A stretch of DNA of 64,000 nt from Klebsiella spallanzanii (GTDB taxonomy: Bacteria > Pseudomonadota > Gammaproteobacteria > Enterobacterales > Enterobacteriaceae), in assembly GCF_902158555.1 (NCBI RefSeq), contig NZ_CABGGS010000045.1:310001-374000 (forward strand), read 5' to 3'. The position numbers and the translations under genes were made by a program. The notes below the pieces were generated by a model, which saw nothing but the letters and a program-made list of their open reading frames with translations, had not been told where the DNA came from and did not search any database. Positions 55,350 to 64,000 of the stretch are shown here, piece after piece; within the stretch, counting starts at the first letter, position 1; each line of letters opens with the position of its first letter.

Positions 55350-56572
55350 CAGCCTCCAAAGTCATCCAGCATGATGTTTTCATCCTCTACGCCGAGATCT
55401 TTAAGCATCTTAATCACCGCAGCGTTCATCACCGGTGGGCCGCACATGTAAAATTCACAATCTTCCGGAGCCGGGTGATCGCGCAGGTAGTTTTCATACA
55501 GGACATTGTGAATAAAGCCGGTATGTCCAGTCCAGTTATCTTCCGGCAACGGATCGGAGAGCGCCACATGGAAGGTAAAATTAGGATTATCCCGCGCCAG
55601 CTGTTCGAATTCATCGTCGTAGAACATCTCTCGCAGGGAGCGCGCACCGTACCAGAAGCTAATTTTGCGTTTACTGTGCAGTCGCTTGAGCTGGTCGAAA
55701 ATATGCGAGCGCATCGGTGCCATCCCTGCCCCACCGCCAATAAATACCATCTCAGCGTCGGTCTCTTTGGCAAAGAATTCACCAAACGGCCCGGAAATCG
55801 TCACTTTATCGCCTGCCTTCAGCGACCAGATATATGAGGACATAATACCCGGCGGCGCATCAGGCACCTTCGGCGGCGGCGTCGCAATACGCACGTTGAG
55901 CATAATGATGCCCTTCTCTTCCGGATAGTTAGCCATGGAGTAGGCGCGTAACGTTGGCTCTTTCACATCTGAGACGTAGCGGAAGAGGTTAAATTTGTCC
56001 CAGTCACTACGATACTCGTCAGGTACGTCAAAGTCGGCATAGGCCACTTTGTGCGACGGGCATTCAATCTGGATATACCCGCCTGCGCGGAATGGAACCT
56101 CGTCGCCATCCGGCACGCGCAGCTTCAGCTCTTTGATAAAAGTGGCTTTATTATCGTTAGAGATAACTTCGCATTCCCACTTCTTAACTCCGAAGATTTC
56201 TTCCGGCAGCTCAATTTTCATGTTTTGCTTCACTGCGACCTGACAGGCCAGGCGGCAGCCTTCTTTCGCCTCACGTTTAGTGATATGCGAAAGTTCGGTT
56301 GGCAGAATATCGCCGCCTCCCTCTTTTACCGTCACCCGGCATTGGCCGCAGGAACCGCCGCCGCCGCAGGCGGATGAGACGAATATACCGTTGCTGGAGA
56401 GCGTATTCAGTAGCTTATCGCCCGCCGGAGTACGAATCTGTTTATCTGCCTCATTGTTGATTTCAATAACCACATCACCCGCATTCACCAGCTTTGAACG
56501 CGCGGCCAGTATCAGTCCCGACAGCACCAGGACGATCAGCGTGAACATCACTACGCCAAGAATAATTTCCAT
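55349..56572 (-). CDS. nqrF: Na+-NQR subunit F
   Basis: A 407-residue subunit where NADH enters. N-terminal membrane helix, then a 2Fe-2S domain with [15 protein letters not shown] and later CRLAC; FAD- and NADH-binding domains with [13 protein letters not shown] and [16 protein letters not shown]. The end is the invariant-type LDDFGG. Confidence 0.97.
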   Translation of the reverse strand: MEIILGVVMFTLIVLVLSGLILAARSKLVNAGDVVIEINNEADKQIRTPAGDKLLNTLSSNGIFVSSACGGGGSCGQCRVTVKEGGGDILPTELSHITKREAKEGCRLACQVAVKQNMKIELPEEIFGVKKWECEVISNDNKATFIKELKLRVPDGDEVPFRAGGYIQIECPSHKVAYADFDVPDEYRSDWDKFNLFRYVSDVKEPTLRAYSMANYPEEKGIIMLNVRIATPPPKVPDAPPGIMSSYIWSLKAGDKVTISGPFGEFFAKETDAEMVFIGGGAGMAPMRSHIFDQLKRLHSKRKISFWYGARSLREMFYDDEFEQLARDNPNFTFHVALSDPLPEDNWTGHTGFIHNVLYENYLRDHPAPEDCEFYMCGPPVMNAAVIKMLKDLGVEDENIMLDDFGG

Positions 56573-56583
56573 ACTTTCCGCCC

Positions 56584-57180
56584 TTATAGCTGCACACCGG
56601 AGAATGACATAAAGCCCATCGCCATCAGACCCGTGGTAATAAAGGTGATCCCTAACCCGCGCAGACCCGCAGGCACGTTTGCGTATTTCATTTTTTCACG
56701 GATGCCAGCCATCGCCACAATCGCCAGCAGCCAGCCAATGCCGGAGCCAAAGCCGTAAACGATGGATTCGGTGAAGTTATAGTCACGCTGCACCATGAAA
56801 GAAACGCCGCCAAAAATCGCGCAGTTCACGGCAATCAGCGGTAAGAAGATCCCCAAAGCGTTGTAGAGCGCCGGGAAGTACTTATCGAGGATCATTTCCA
56901 GGATCTGCACCAGCGCGGCAATCACGCCGATGAAGGTAATAAAGTTAAGAAAGCTTAGGTCAACGCCTTCCACCAGTGCGCCGTCTCGCAGGACCAGGTT
57001 ATAGACCAGGTTGTTGATTGGCACCGCCAGTCCCAGCACCACCGTTACCGCCACGCCAAGCCCAAAAGCGGTCGAGACCTTTTTTGATACCGCGAGGAAG
57101 GTACACATCCCCAGGAAGAAAGCCAGCGCCATGTTTTCTACAAACACGGCGCGGACAAACAGGCTAATGTAATGAGCCAT
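56584..57180 (-). CDS. nqrE: Na+-NQR subunit E
   Basis: A 198-residue integral membrane subunit with about six helices. [20 protein letters not shown] matches the family start, and cysteines in LGMCTFLA and VNCAIFGG hold the iron centre shared with NqrD. The ATG at 57180 gives the family start; one at 57183 is adjacent. It lies 6 bases after nqrD. Confidence 0.96.
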   Translation of the reverse strand: MAHYISLFVRAVFVENMALAFFLGMCTFLAVSKKVSTAFGLGVAVTVVLGLAVPINNLVYNLVLRDGALVEGVDLSFLNFITFIGVIAALVQILEMILDKYFPALYNALGIFLPLIAVNCAIFGGVSFMVQRDYNFTESIVYGFGSGIGWLLAIVAMAGIREKMKYANVPAGLRGLGITFITTGLMAMGFMSFSGVQL

Positions 57181-57186
57181 CATCGG

Positions 57187-57825
57187 TTACTCCTTTTCCT
57201 GCTGTTCAGGCTTCCAGCTGCGCACGGCCCAAATCAGCAGACCGATAATGAAGAATGCGCTCGGCGCCAGTAGAAACAGGCCATTTGGCTGATACCAGCC
57301 GCCGTTCTGCACCGTTTCCAGTACCGTGATACCAAACAGTTTTCCGCTACCAATAAGCTCACGCAGAAAACCGACAATCAGCAGAATCGCGCCATATCCC
57401 AGACCGTTGCCAATACCGTCCATAAAGCTCGCCAGCGGCGGCGACTTCATGGCATACGCTTCTGCACGCCCCATCACAATACAGTTGGTGATGATAAGCC
57501 CGACAAAGACCGATAGCTGTTTGGAGGTTTCATAAGCAAAGGCTCGCAGCAGTTGGTCAACCACAATAACCAACGAAGCGATAATCGCCATCTGCACAAT
57601 AATGCGCACGCTGTTGGGGATATGGTGGCGAATCATCGAGATAAACATGCTGGAGAACGCCGTAACCAGCGTCACCGCAATGGTCATAACAAAAGCCGTT
57701 TCGAGCTTAGTGGTCACAGCCAGAGCGGAACAGACGCCCAGAACCTGCAGAGTGATAGGGTTATTAGCGATCAGCGGCCCCACCAGCACGCGCTTCATTT
57801 CTTTCATGTCGCCCAAATCAGCCAT
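57187..57825 (-). CDS. nqrD: Na+-NQR subunit D
   Basis: A 212-residue membrane subunit. [20 protein letters not shown] and [20 protein letters not shown] hold the cysteines for the intramembrane iron centre. Its start overlaps nqrC by 8 bases. Confidence 0.96.
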   Translation of the reverse strand: MADLGDMKEMKRVLVGPLIANNPITLQVLGVCSALAVTTKLETAFVMTIAVTLVTAFSSMFISMIRHHIPNSVRIIVQMAIIASLVIVVDQLLRAFAYETSKQLSVFVGLIITNCIVMGRAEAYAMKSPPLASFMDGIGNGLGYGAILLIVGFLRELIGSGKLFGITVLETVQNGGWYQPNGLFLLAPSAFFIIGLLIWAVRSWKPEQQEKE

Positions 57826-58612
57826 TATTCAGCTCCCCTTCTCGCACCTTATGCAGGAATGGACCAAAACCCAGTTCACCCATCCAGAAATCAAAGCTAT
57901 GCTGCACACCGTTTGACGTCAGCGTTGCACCCGACAGCCCGTCAACGGCATGAACGTCTCCCGGGCGCGCGCCACCTTTCACAATTCTCAACGCTGGCAT
58001 GCCTTTATCGTCCAGCACCTGTTTGCCGACAAACTGCTGACGCCAGTTAGGATTTTCAATTTCCCCGCCCAGCCCCGGCGTTTCGCCGTGATCGTAGTAG
58101 GTGATGCCTTTGACAGTACGGCCATCGGTTTCCAGCGCGACGAAAGCATACATCACCGACCACAAGCCGTTGCCGTAAATGGGCAGTACAACTTCCTGAA
58201 CCTGCTGCTTATCATCGCGCACCAGATAAATCTCAGCGATGTTACTACGACGTTTGATTCCCGCAGGATCCTGGCTGGCTTCCAGCTGAATACTCTGCTG
58301 TGAGTCTTTCAGCGCCTGGGACTGATTAAACTTGCCAGGGTCTTTATCCAGCAGCTCACCGCTGGCTAAATCGACTAATCGTGGAGAGATGCGGGCCTTA
58401 AAAATATCAGCCACTTCATCTGCGCTCATCCCCTGCTTCATCAGACCGGCAACCGCCAGAATATTGCGCTGTTTATCCAGAGCACGCTGCTCCTGCTGGC
58501 GCGATTTTAGCCCCACGGCAGAACCGGCAACCACGATTGAGCAGACCAGGCAAAGCACCAGCACCACCAGCAGCGTTTTGCCGATGCTATCGTTACTTTT
58601 ATTCTCAGCCAC
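57818..58612 (-). CDS. nqrC: Na+-NQR subunit C
   Basis: A ~264-residue periplasmic subunit anchored by one helix ([20 protein letters not shown]). The FMN attachment site is [14 protein letters not shown], whose Thr carries covalent FMN. Start: a GTG at 58612 with GGAGG 7 bases ahead, overlapping the nqrB stop by 8 bases; an upstream ATG at 58669 is rejected. Confidence 0.94.
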   Translation of the reverse strand: MAENKSNDSIGKTLLVVLVLCLVCSIVVAGSAVGLKSRQQEQRALDKQRNILAVAGLMKQGMSADEVADIFKARISPRLVDLASGELLDKDPGKFNQSQALKDSQQSIQLEASQDPAGIKRRSNIAEIYLVRDDKQQVQEVVLPIYGNGLWSVMYAFVALETDGRTVKGITYYDHGETPGLGGEIENPNWRQQFVGKQVLDDKGMPALRIVKGGARPGDVHAVDGLSGATLTSNGVQHSFDFWMGELGFGPFLHKVREGELNNG

Positions 58613-59843
58613 GCGACTTCCTCCGCTTAATATTGGCCCGCACCACCAGGTAATCAAACAGCGGCGCAAAGAGGTTGGCGAAGAGGATCGCCAGCATCAT
58701 CCCTTCCGGATAGGCTGGGTTGACCACGCGAATCAGCACGCACATCACGCCGATCAGCAGGCCATAACTCCATTTACCTTTATCCGTAAACGATGCGGAT
58801 ACCGGGTCCGTCGCCATAAACATCATGCCGAAAGCGAAACCACCGAGCACCAGATGCCAGTACCACGGCATAGCAAACATCGGATTGGTATCTGAACCAA
58901 TAAAATTAAACAGCGTCGCGGTAGCCACCATGCCGATGAAAACCCCAGCGACAATGCGCCAGGAAGCCACGCGACCGAAGATGATGATGGCGCCACCGAT
59001 GAGAATCATTAGCGTCGAAACTTCGCCAATCGAACCAGGAATATGGCCGAGAAAGGCATCCATCCAGCTAACCGGCAGGCCGGTTGTAACGTTAACCAGC
59101 GATTCACCGCCGCCGCTTGCCCACTGGGATAGCGGCGTCGCGCCGGAGAAACCATCGGCCGCGGTCCAGACCAGATCGCCAGAAATTTGCGCCGGGTAGG
59201 CGAAGAACAGAAAGGCGCGCCCCGCCAGAGCTGGATTAAGGAAGTTACGCCCGGTCCCGCCGAAAATCTCTTTGGCAATAACAACACCAAAGGAGATCCC
59301 CAGCGCGGCCTGCCACAGCGGCAGAGTGGGCGGCACGATCAGTGCGAAGAGAATGGAGGTGACGAAGAAACCTTCGTTAACCTCATGCTTACGCACGATA
59401 GCAAACAGAACTTCCCAGAACCCGCCAACAAGAAACACGGTGATATAGATAGGGAGAAAGAAAACCGCCCCCAGCGTCATCATGCTGAGCCAACCGGCAT
59501 CAGCAGTGAAGTTAACGCCCAGCCATTGCGCGATGCTGTAGTGCCAGTTCCCGGCGATAACCTGCTGCAGCTGTTCCGCACCGTATAATTTATGCAGTGC
59601 CGGAATGGTCTCCTGGCCAACGTTATACATTCCCCAGAACATCGCCGGGAAAACCGCGAACCACACCAGAATCATCATCCGCTTAAGGTCGATGGCGTCT
59701 CTGACGTGCGCTGCGCCGCGCGTTACCTGCCCAGGGGTGTAGAACAGCGTCGCCGTCGCTTCAAATAGTGGGTAATACTTCTCCAGCTTGCCGCCGTGCG
59801 TAAAGTGCGGCTCAAGTTTTTCAAACAGTTGCTTTAAGCCCAT
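58605..59843 (-). CDS. nqrB: Na+-NQR subunit B
   Basis: A 412-residue membrane subunit. The covalent FMN site is [23 protein letters not shown] [16 protein letters not shown] and [19 protein letters not shown] are family hallmarks. The start [14 protein letters not shown] matches; a GTG three bases earlier is possible. Begins just after nqrA. Confidence 0.96.
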   Translation of the reverse strand: MGLKQLFEKLEPHFTHGGKLEKYYPLFEATATLFYTPGQVTRGAAHVRDAIDLKRMMILVWFAVFPAMFWGMYNVGQETIPALHKLYGAEQLQQVIAGNWHYSIAQWLGVNFTADAGWLSMMTLGAVFFLPIYITVFLVGGFWEVLFAIVRKHEVNEGFFVTSILFALIVPPTLPLWQAALGISFGVVIAKEIFGGTGRNFLNPALAGRAFLFFAYPAQISGDLVWTAADGFSGATPLSQWASGGGESLVNVTTGLPVSWMDAFLGHIPGSIGEVSTLMILIGGAIIIFGRVASWRIVAGVFIGMVATATLFNFIGSDTNPMFAMPWYWHLVLGGFAFGMMFMATDPVSASFTDKGKWSYGLLIGVMCVLIRVVNPAYPEGMMLAILFANLFAPLFDYLVVRANIKRRKSRG

Positions 59844-59846
59844 CAC

Positions 59847-61190
59847 TTATCCTTCCTGCTCAATCTGGGTTAACACACTGCGCAATGCCGGGCCATATTC
59901 GTACTTGCCGGGGCATACGTAGGTGCAAAGCGCCAGGTCTTCTTCATCCAGCTCCAGACAGCCCAGCGCCTGCGCGCTATCGGTATCACCCGCCAGCAAA
60001 TCGCGCAGCAACATCGTAGGCAGAATATCCAGCGGCATCACGCGCTCATAGTTGCCGATTGGCACCATGGCCCGCTCGCCGCCGTGGGTATCCGTCGAGA
60101 AATTGAACAGCTTATGCTTGAGAAAATGACCGAGCGTGGTTCGGGTAATGGAGAATTTATCTTTCCCTGGCATCACCCAGCCAAACAGCTCTTTCTCGCG
60201 CCCTTCCTTCACTACGCTGACCTGTAAATGGTAACGCCCAAGGAATGCATACGGCCCACAGGCATGAGTTCCGCTGAGGACAGAACCTGAAATAACGCGG
60301 TTCTCATCGTCCAGCAGTTCATCTACAAGCAGTTCGTCAAGGCTGGCGCCTAAACACGTTTTTAACAGGCGAGGTTCTTTCACCTGCGGACCGCCGAGAG
60401 CAATGATGCGTTCGCAATCCAGTTCCCCTTCGAGGAATAACGTGCCAATAGCGATGACGTCCTGATAGTTAAGATGCCAGACCTGTTTTTTCAGGCTCAC
60501 GGGTTCGAGAAAATGGATGTGAGTTCCCGCCAGCCCGGCCGGGTGCGGCCCGGTAAACTGGTTGAAGGTAACCTGGCCTACAGAATGCCCACCAAGCTTG
60601 CCGCCGCTGGCCTGACACACGTGAACCCTGCCGTCGGTCAACCGCGTCAGCAGCGTCAAACCGGCGTCGAAAGCCTCGCGCTGGGCCAGTATGATTGGCT
60701 GAGGATCCGCCGCCAGCGGGTTAGTATCTATAGCGGTCACAAAAATGGCCGCAGGTAAGCTACCCGGTGCAGGTATTTTGCTAAAAGGACGGGTGCGAAA
60801 CGCCGTCCACAGCCCGGACGCCAGCAGCTGTTGCTGCACGTCTTCACGCGGCAACCCGGCAAGCTCGGCTAATTCATAGCGGGAAAAATGAACGGCATCA
60901 TCACCATCCACATCGATAACGACCGATTGCAAAACGCGACGTTCGCCGCGATGAATGGCGCTGACGATACCGCTTGCGGGGGCGGTAAAACGCACGCCGG
61001 GGTTCTTTTTATCTTCGAACAGGAGCTGGCCTTTTTGCACTCGGTCTCCCTCACGAACCGCCATCGAGGGGCGCATACCGATGTACTCTTCCCCTAGCAG
61101 CGCAACGCGCTTGACCGCAGTCTTCGAGGAAATCTGCTGTGATGGCATGCCAGCTATGGGCAAATTCAGCCCTTTCGTGATTTTAATCAT
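59847..61190 (-). CDS. nqrA: Na+-NQR subunit A
   Basis: A 447-residue peripheral subunit, the first of the nqrABCDEF-nqrM operon. The start [14 protein letters not shown] and the C-terminus [21 protein letters not shown] match the family. The complex oxidises NADH, reduces ubiquinone and pumps Na+ out. E. coli K-12 lacks these genes at this place. Confidence 0.95.
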   Translation of the reverse strand: MIKITKGLNLPIAGMPSQQISSKTAVKRVALLGEEYIGMRPSMAVREGDRVQKGQLLFEDKKNPGVRFTAPASGIVSAIHRGERRVLQSVVIDVDGDDAVHFSRYELAELAGLPREDVQQQLLASGLWTAFRTRPFSKIPAPGSLPAAIFVTAIDTNPLAADPQPIILAQREAFDAGLTLLTRLTDGRVHVCQASGGKLGGHSVGQVTFNQFTGPHPAGLAGTHIHFLEPVSLKKQVWHLNYQDVIAIGTLFLEGELDCERIIALGGPQVKEPRLLKTCLGASLDELLVDELLDDENRVISGSVLSGTHACGPYAFLGRYHLQVSVVKEGREKELFGWVMPGKDKFSITRTTLGHFLKHKLFNFSTDTHGGERAMVPIGNYERVMPLDILPTMLLRDLLAGDTDSAQALGCLELDEEDLALCTYVCPGKYEYGPALRSVLTQIEQEG

Positions 61191-61603
61191 ATCGTTAGCA
61201 GGTATCCGTTACTTAAACCCCGGCATCAGGCCAGGGCCAGCATCATTAATGGAAAATGAGAGAAAGAAAGGAGCACCATGGTCCTAGTGGTTCGCAAGAC
61301 GGGAGAGAAGCATCCTTTCTTACCCTGATAGTTTAACGGTGTAAGTGTAACATTTCGTGAGCTGCGCCTGTAGACAAACCGCCATTAACTCGTTCTAAAA
61401 TGCGAGCTATTACGCAAAGTTCTGACTGCGCTTTGCTGCAAGATTCGCTATAACGGAAAACTAAAATGTAAACGCAGCATATCGTGCTTGCGAAAAACTG
61501 CCGTGATGCTAATGTGAGCGCTCTAAAACCAGAAAACTCTGATTTCAGGTCTCTCTTGCCGTCCTGGCAATGTGGTTATTTGTTTTATCAAGGAACAAGT
61601 AGT
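61191..61603. promoter_or_regulatory. Divergent nqrA / dpaA control region
   Basis: 413 bases with no convincing gene. The nqr promoter should lie near 61200-61350. For dpaA a possible -10, TATAAC, lies at about 61450, some 150 bases before its ATG. No recognised operator was found. Confidence 0.4.
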
Positions 61604-62344
61604 ATGCGCAAAATCGCATTATTTATTGCGATGCTTCTGTTGCCATGCGTGTCATTCGCAGGGCTACTCAGCAGTAACAGCTCGACAACGCCGATGAGCA
61701 AAGAGTATAAGCAGCAATTAATGGGCTCACCGGTCTACATTGAGATCTTTAAAGAAGAGCGCATGCTCGATCTTTACGTCAAGATGGGCGAAACCTGGCA
61801 GCTTCTCGACAGCTACCGAATCTGTAATTACTCCGGCGGACTTGGGCCAAAACAGCGCCAGGGCGATTTCAAGAGCCCGGAAGGTTTTTACAACGTTTCC
61901 CGCAATCAGCTAAAACCGGATAGCCGTTTCTACAAAGCTATCAATATCGGCTTCCCGAACGCATACGATCGCGCACATGGTTATGAAGGTAAGTACCTGA
62001 TGATCCATGGTGCCTGCGTATCCGTCGGTTGCTATGCCATGACCGATACCGGTATTGATGAGATTTTCCAGTTCGTTACCGGCGCGTTAGTCTTCGGCCA
62101 GTCGAGCGTTCAGGTGAGCATTTACCCTTTCCGCATGACCGATGCCAACATGGCACGTCACAAGTATTCCTATTTTGCCGATTTCTGGAAACAGCTGAAA
62201 CCCGGTTATGACTACTTCCAGCAGACCCATAAACCGCCGGTCGTTTCAGTGGTAGATGGGCGCTATGTGGTGAGCAAACCGCTCAGTCACGAAGTTGTTC
62301 AGCCGCAGCTCGCCTCAAACTACACGGTCCCCGAGGCAAAATAA
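61604..62344 (+). CDS. dpaA: L,D-transpeptidase-fold enzyme DpaA (YafK)
   Basis: A 246-residue periplasmic protein: signal peptide MRKIALFIAMLLLPCVSFA and YkuD-type catalytic motif IHGACVSVGCYAMTD with the Cys nucleophile. E. coli DpaA removes Braun lipoprotein from peptidoglycan. The ATG at 61604 has AAGGAAC ahead and gives the signal peptide; the in-frame start at 61484 is rejected. Its 3' end overlaps yafJ on the other strand by 30 bases. Confidence 0.94.
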   Translation: MRKIALFIAMLLLPCVSFAGLLSSNSSTTPMSKEYKQQLMGSPVYIEIFKEERMLDLYVKMGETWQLLDSYRICNYSGGLGPKQRQGDFKSPEGFYNVSRNQLKPDSRFYKAINIGFPNAYDRAHGYEGKYLMIHGACVSVGCYAMTDTGIDEIFQFVTGALVFGQSSVQVSIYPFRMTDANMARHKYSYFADFWKQLKPGYDYFQQTHKPPVVSVVDGRYVVSKPLSHEVVQPQLASNYTVPEAK

Positions 62345-63082
62345 CGCCCACTCGCCTGGCATAATTTTATTCCAGGTTTCATTGCCGGTAAGCGGCTGGG
62401 TGGCGATAACGGAGACCACATCATTTGGTGTGGTCTCGCGCTGAAAGTCAATTTCGACATCCTGATCCAGCAATGTCGCTACGCCAAACGGTGCCCGCCG
62501 CGTAATCCAGTACAGGTTAGTCGAGCAAAACGCCATCACGTAGCGCCCATCGGAAAGCAGCATGTTAAACACGCCTTTTTCGCGCAGTTTGCCGGCAAGC
62601 ATAGCAATAAACCTGAAGACCTCAACCATGTCGCCCGGCGTTTCGGGATAGCGCTCGGTTATACTGTGCAGCAGCCAGCAGAATGCTTTTTCGCTATCCG
62701 TCTCACCAACCGGATGCAGATTTCCCGTTTCCAGTGACTCATACCCTTCCAGTTGGCCGTTGTGCGCATAGGTCCAGTTGCGCCCCCACAGTTCGCGGGT
62801 AAAAGGATGAGTATTTTCCAGCGCAACAATACCGCGGTTAGCCTGACGAATATGGGCGATGACCGAGCAGGATTTAATGGGATACTCCTGCACCAGCTTA
62901 GCGATTGGCGACTGAAAGCTCGGTTGCGGATCTTTAAATGTGCGACAGCCTTTACCTTCATAAAAAGTAATGCCCCAGCCGTCTTTATGCGGCCCGGTTC
63001 CGCCACCGCGCTGAACCAGCCCGGTAAAGCTGAAGCAAATATCAGTTGGCACATTCGCGCTCATCCCGAGCAGTTCGCACAT
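62315..63082 (-). CDS. yafJ: YafJ, class II glutamine amidotransferase
   Basis: A 255-residue protein starting MCELLGMSANVPTD, where Cys2 becomes the N-terminal nucleophile after Met removal. RQANRGIVALENTHPF and YAHNGQLEGYESLETG carry the family's glutamine-site residues. No synthase domain is present and the acceptor is unknown. Confidence 0.93.
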   Translation of the reverse strand: MCELLGMSANVPTDICFSFTGLVQRGGGTGPHKDGWGITFYEGKGCRTFKDPQPSFQSPIAKLVQEYPIKSCSVIAHIRQANRGIVALENTHPFTRELWGRNWTYAHNGQLEGYESLETGNLHPVGETDSEKAFCWLLHSITERYPETPGDMVEVFRFIAMLAGKLREKGVFNMLLSDGRYVMAFCSTNLYWITRRAPFGVATLLDQDVEIDFQRETTPNDVVSVIATQPLTGNETWNKIMPGEWALFCLGDRVV

Positions 63083-63126
63083 AGGTCACCTCATACCACA
63101 ATTCGGGGGCTGTCCCCCGCGATTTA

Positions 63127-63708
63127 TCAGGCTTTAACCATCTCTTTTTCAATCAACATAATCAGGATATGAATCACTTTAATATGGATTTCCTGAATGC
63201 GATCGGCATAGCCAAAATGCGGCACGCGAATTTCAACATCCGCAGAGCCCGCCATTTTACCGCCATCTTTCCCGGTCAGAGTAATGACTTTCATCCCCTG
63301 AGCGCGAGCAGCTTCAATCGCTTTAATAACGTTGCCGGAGTTACCGGAAGTGGAGATCCCCAGTAGCACGTCGCCTGCACGCCCCACAGATTCAACATAA
63401 CGAGAGAAAACATATTCATAGCCAAAATCATTACTGACGCAAGAAAGGTGGCTCACGTCTGAAATCGCAATTGCCGGATAGCCTGGGCGGTTTTCGCGAT
63501 AGCGCCCGGTCAACTCTTCTGCAAAGTGCATCGCATCGCAGTGAGAACCGCCGTTACCGCAGGAAAGTACTTTACCGCCAGCCTTAAAGCTATCCGCCAG
63601 CAGCACCGCTGCGCGCTGAACCGCATGAATGTTGGCTTCGTCCTGCAGAAAATTAGCCAGTGTTTCAGCGGCTTCGTTCAGTTCGTTACGAATAAGATCC
63701 TGGTACAT
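63127..63708 (-). CDS. gmhA: Sedoheptulose-7-phosphate isomerase
   Basis: A 193-residue SIS-domain enzyme for the first step of ADP-heptose synthesis for lipopolysaccharide core. [19 protein letters not shown] and [18 protein letters not shown] hold the substrate and metal sites. It is near-identical to E. coli GmhA (LpcA). Divergent from fadE. Confidence 0.96.
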   Translation of the reverse strand: MYQDLIRNELNEAAETLANFLQDEANIHAVQRAAVLLADSFKAGGKVLSCGNGGSHCDAMHFAEELTGRYRENRPGYPAIAISDVSHLSCVSNDFGYEYVFSRYVESVGRAGDVLLGISTSGNSGNVIKAIEAARAQGMKVITLTGKDGGKMAGSADVEIRVPHFGYADRIQEIHIKVIHILIMLIEKEMVKA

Positions 63709-63907
63709 GAGGATAATCCTTCAGTATTTGTGGGATAACTCAGGCAGTTTACCGGATAGCCGTCGAAGCGAGAAGCAGCAGGCGATGTTATCCCCTGTGG
63801 TTTTGATTTTAAGTGCCGCATTTCCGTACAACAATGTGAGCAAGGTTGTAATTATTTTGTAAACACATTGCTAAAACAAATTACATCCACTACAACCATA
63901 TCATCAC

Positions 63908-63924
63908 AAGTGGTCAGACCTCCT
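63908..63924. promoter_or_regulatory. FadR operator of fadE
   Basis: AAGTGGTCAGACCTCCT contains the TGGTCnGACC core of FadR sites. It is 22 bases before the fadE ATG, which fits repression in the absence of fatty acids. Confidence 0.75.
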
Positions 63925-63946
63925 ACAAGACAGGGAGCATTTCTCT

Positions 63947-64000
63947 ATGATGATTTTGAGTATTGTTGCAACCGTTGTTTTACTCGGTGCGCTCTTCTAT
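63947..64000 (+). CDS. fadE: Acyl-CoA dehydrogenase FadE, 3' end outside window
   Basis: Eighteen codons reading MMILSIVATVVLLGALFY match the start of E. coli FadE, the membrane-linked first enzyme of fatty-acid beta-oxidation. GGGAG lies ahead of the ATG. The rest is cut off by the window edge. Confidence 0.9.
   Translation, partial: MMILSIVATVVLLGALFY

Overview
The window is chromosomal DNA from an enterobacterium. proBA, thrW, crl-frsA-gpt-pepD, dinB, dpaA(yafK)-yafJ-gmhA-fadE, gntP-uxuAB-uxuR and yjhXQP all read as close orthologues of the Escherichia coli genes. The fim operon carries a fimK gene, an arrangement known from Klebsiella, and a complete nqr operon lies beside dinB. A Klebsiella-like or related genus is the best guess, but the species cannot be fixed from the sequence alone.

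Layout, left to right. (1) 1-2517: the proline genes proB (5' end cut off by the window) and proA, then the tRNA-Thr gene thrW. (2) 2518-13150: an integrated element at thrW. It has a long tyrosine integrase next to the tRNA, a NIPSNAP-like gene, a Gabija-like pair (OLD-type ATPase/TOPRIM nuclease plus UvrD-like helicase), a serine recombinase, an Xre-type regulator, two genes of unknown function and a structured non-coding stretch. It ends in a second, one-base-deleted copy of the whole tRNA. (3) 13151-21884: an AT-rich chaperone-usher fimbrial operon (subunit, chaperone, usher, tip adhesin, second chaperone) with a divergent HTH-EAL regulator. (4) 21885-33808: small genes, then a type 1 fimbrial operon fimAICDFGHK read leftward. 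Rightward regulators lie upstream of it: a MarT/ToxR-like membrane regulator with a FidL-like partner, and a LuxR-type regulator. (5) 34062-36705: the topAI(yjhX)-yjhQ toxin-antitoxin operon with a tandem-methyltransferase gene related to yjhP and a short leader ORF. (6) 36856-42281: gntP and uxuAB-uxuR for fructuronate, gluconate and glucuronate use. (7) 42359-45672: a Fur-box-flanked AraC regulator and TonB-dependent siderophore receptor (FoxA-like). (8) 45897-64000: gabD, then core genes crl, frsA, gpt, pepD, the ribosome-repair pair rtcB2-prfH, dinB-yafP, nqrABCDEF-nqrM, dpaA, yafJ, gmhA and the start of fadE.

How the parts work together. Regions 2-5 are accessory. One block supplies phage defence at a tRNA, two supply surface adhesion, and one is a stress-sensed toxin-antitoxin unit. 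The two fimbrial operons are accompanied by related regulators (pseudo-receiver, LuxR-type HTH, EAL), which suggests shared or cross-acting control. The usual fim phase switch (fimB/fimE and the 9-bp fimS repeats) was not found next to fimA; a MarT/FidL-like pair is there instead. The right-hand third is conserved metabolism: sodium-pumping respiration, purine salvage, heptose synthesis and fatty-acid breakdown.

Genome arrangement. In E. coli crl is followed by phoE-proB-proA-thrW, all at about 6 min, while fim-gntP-uxu lie near 98 min. Here proBA-thrW points toward crl, and the fim, yjh and gntP-uxu blocks sit between them. This indicates a rearrangement or relocation relative to E. coli in this region.
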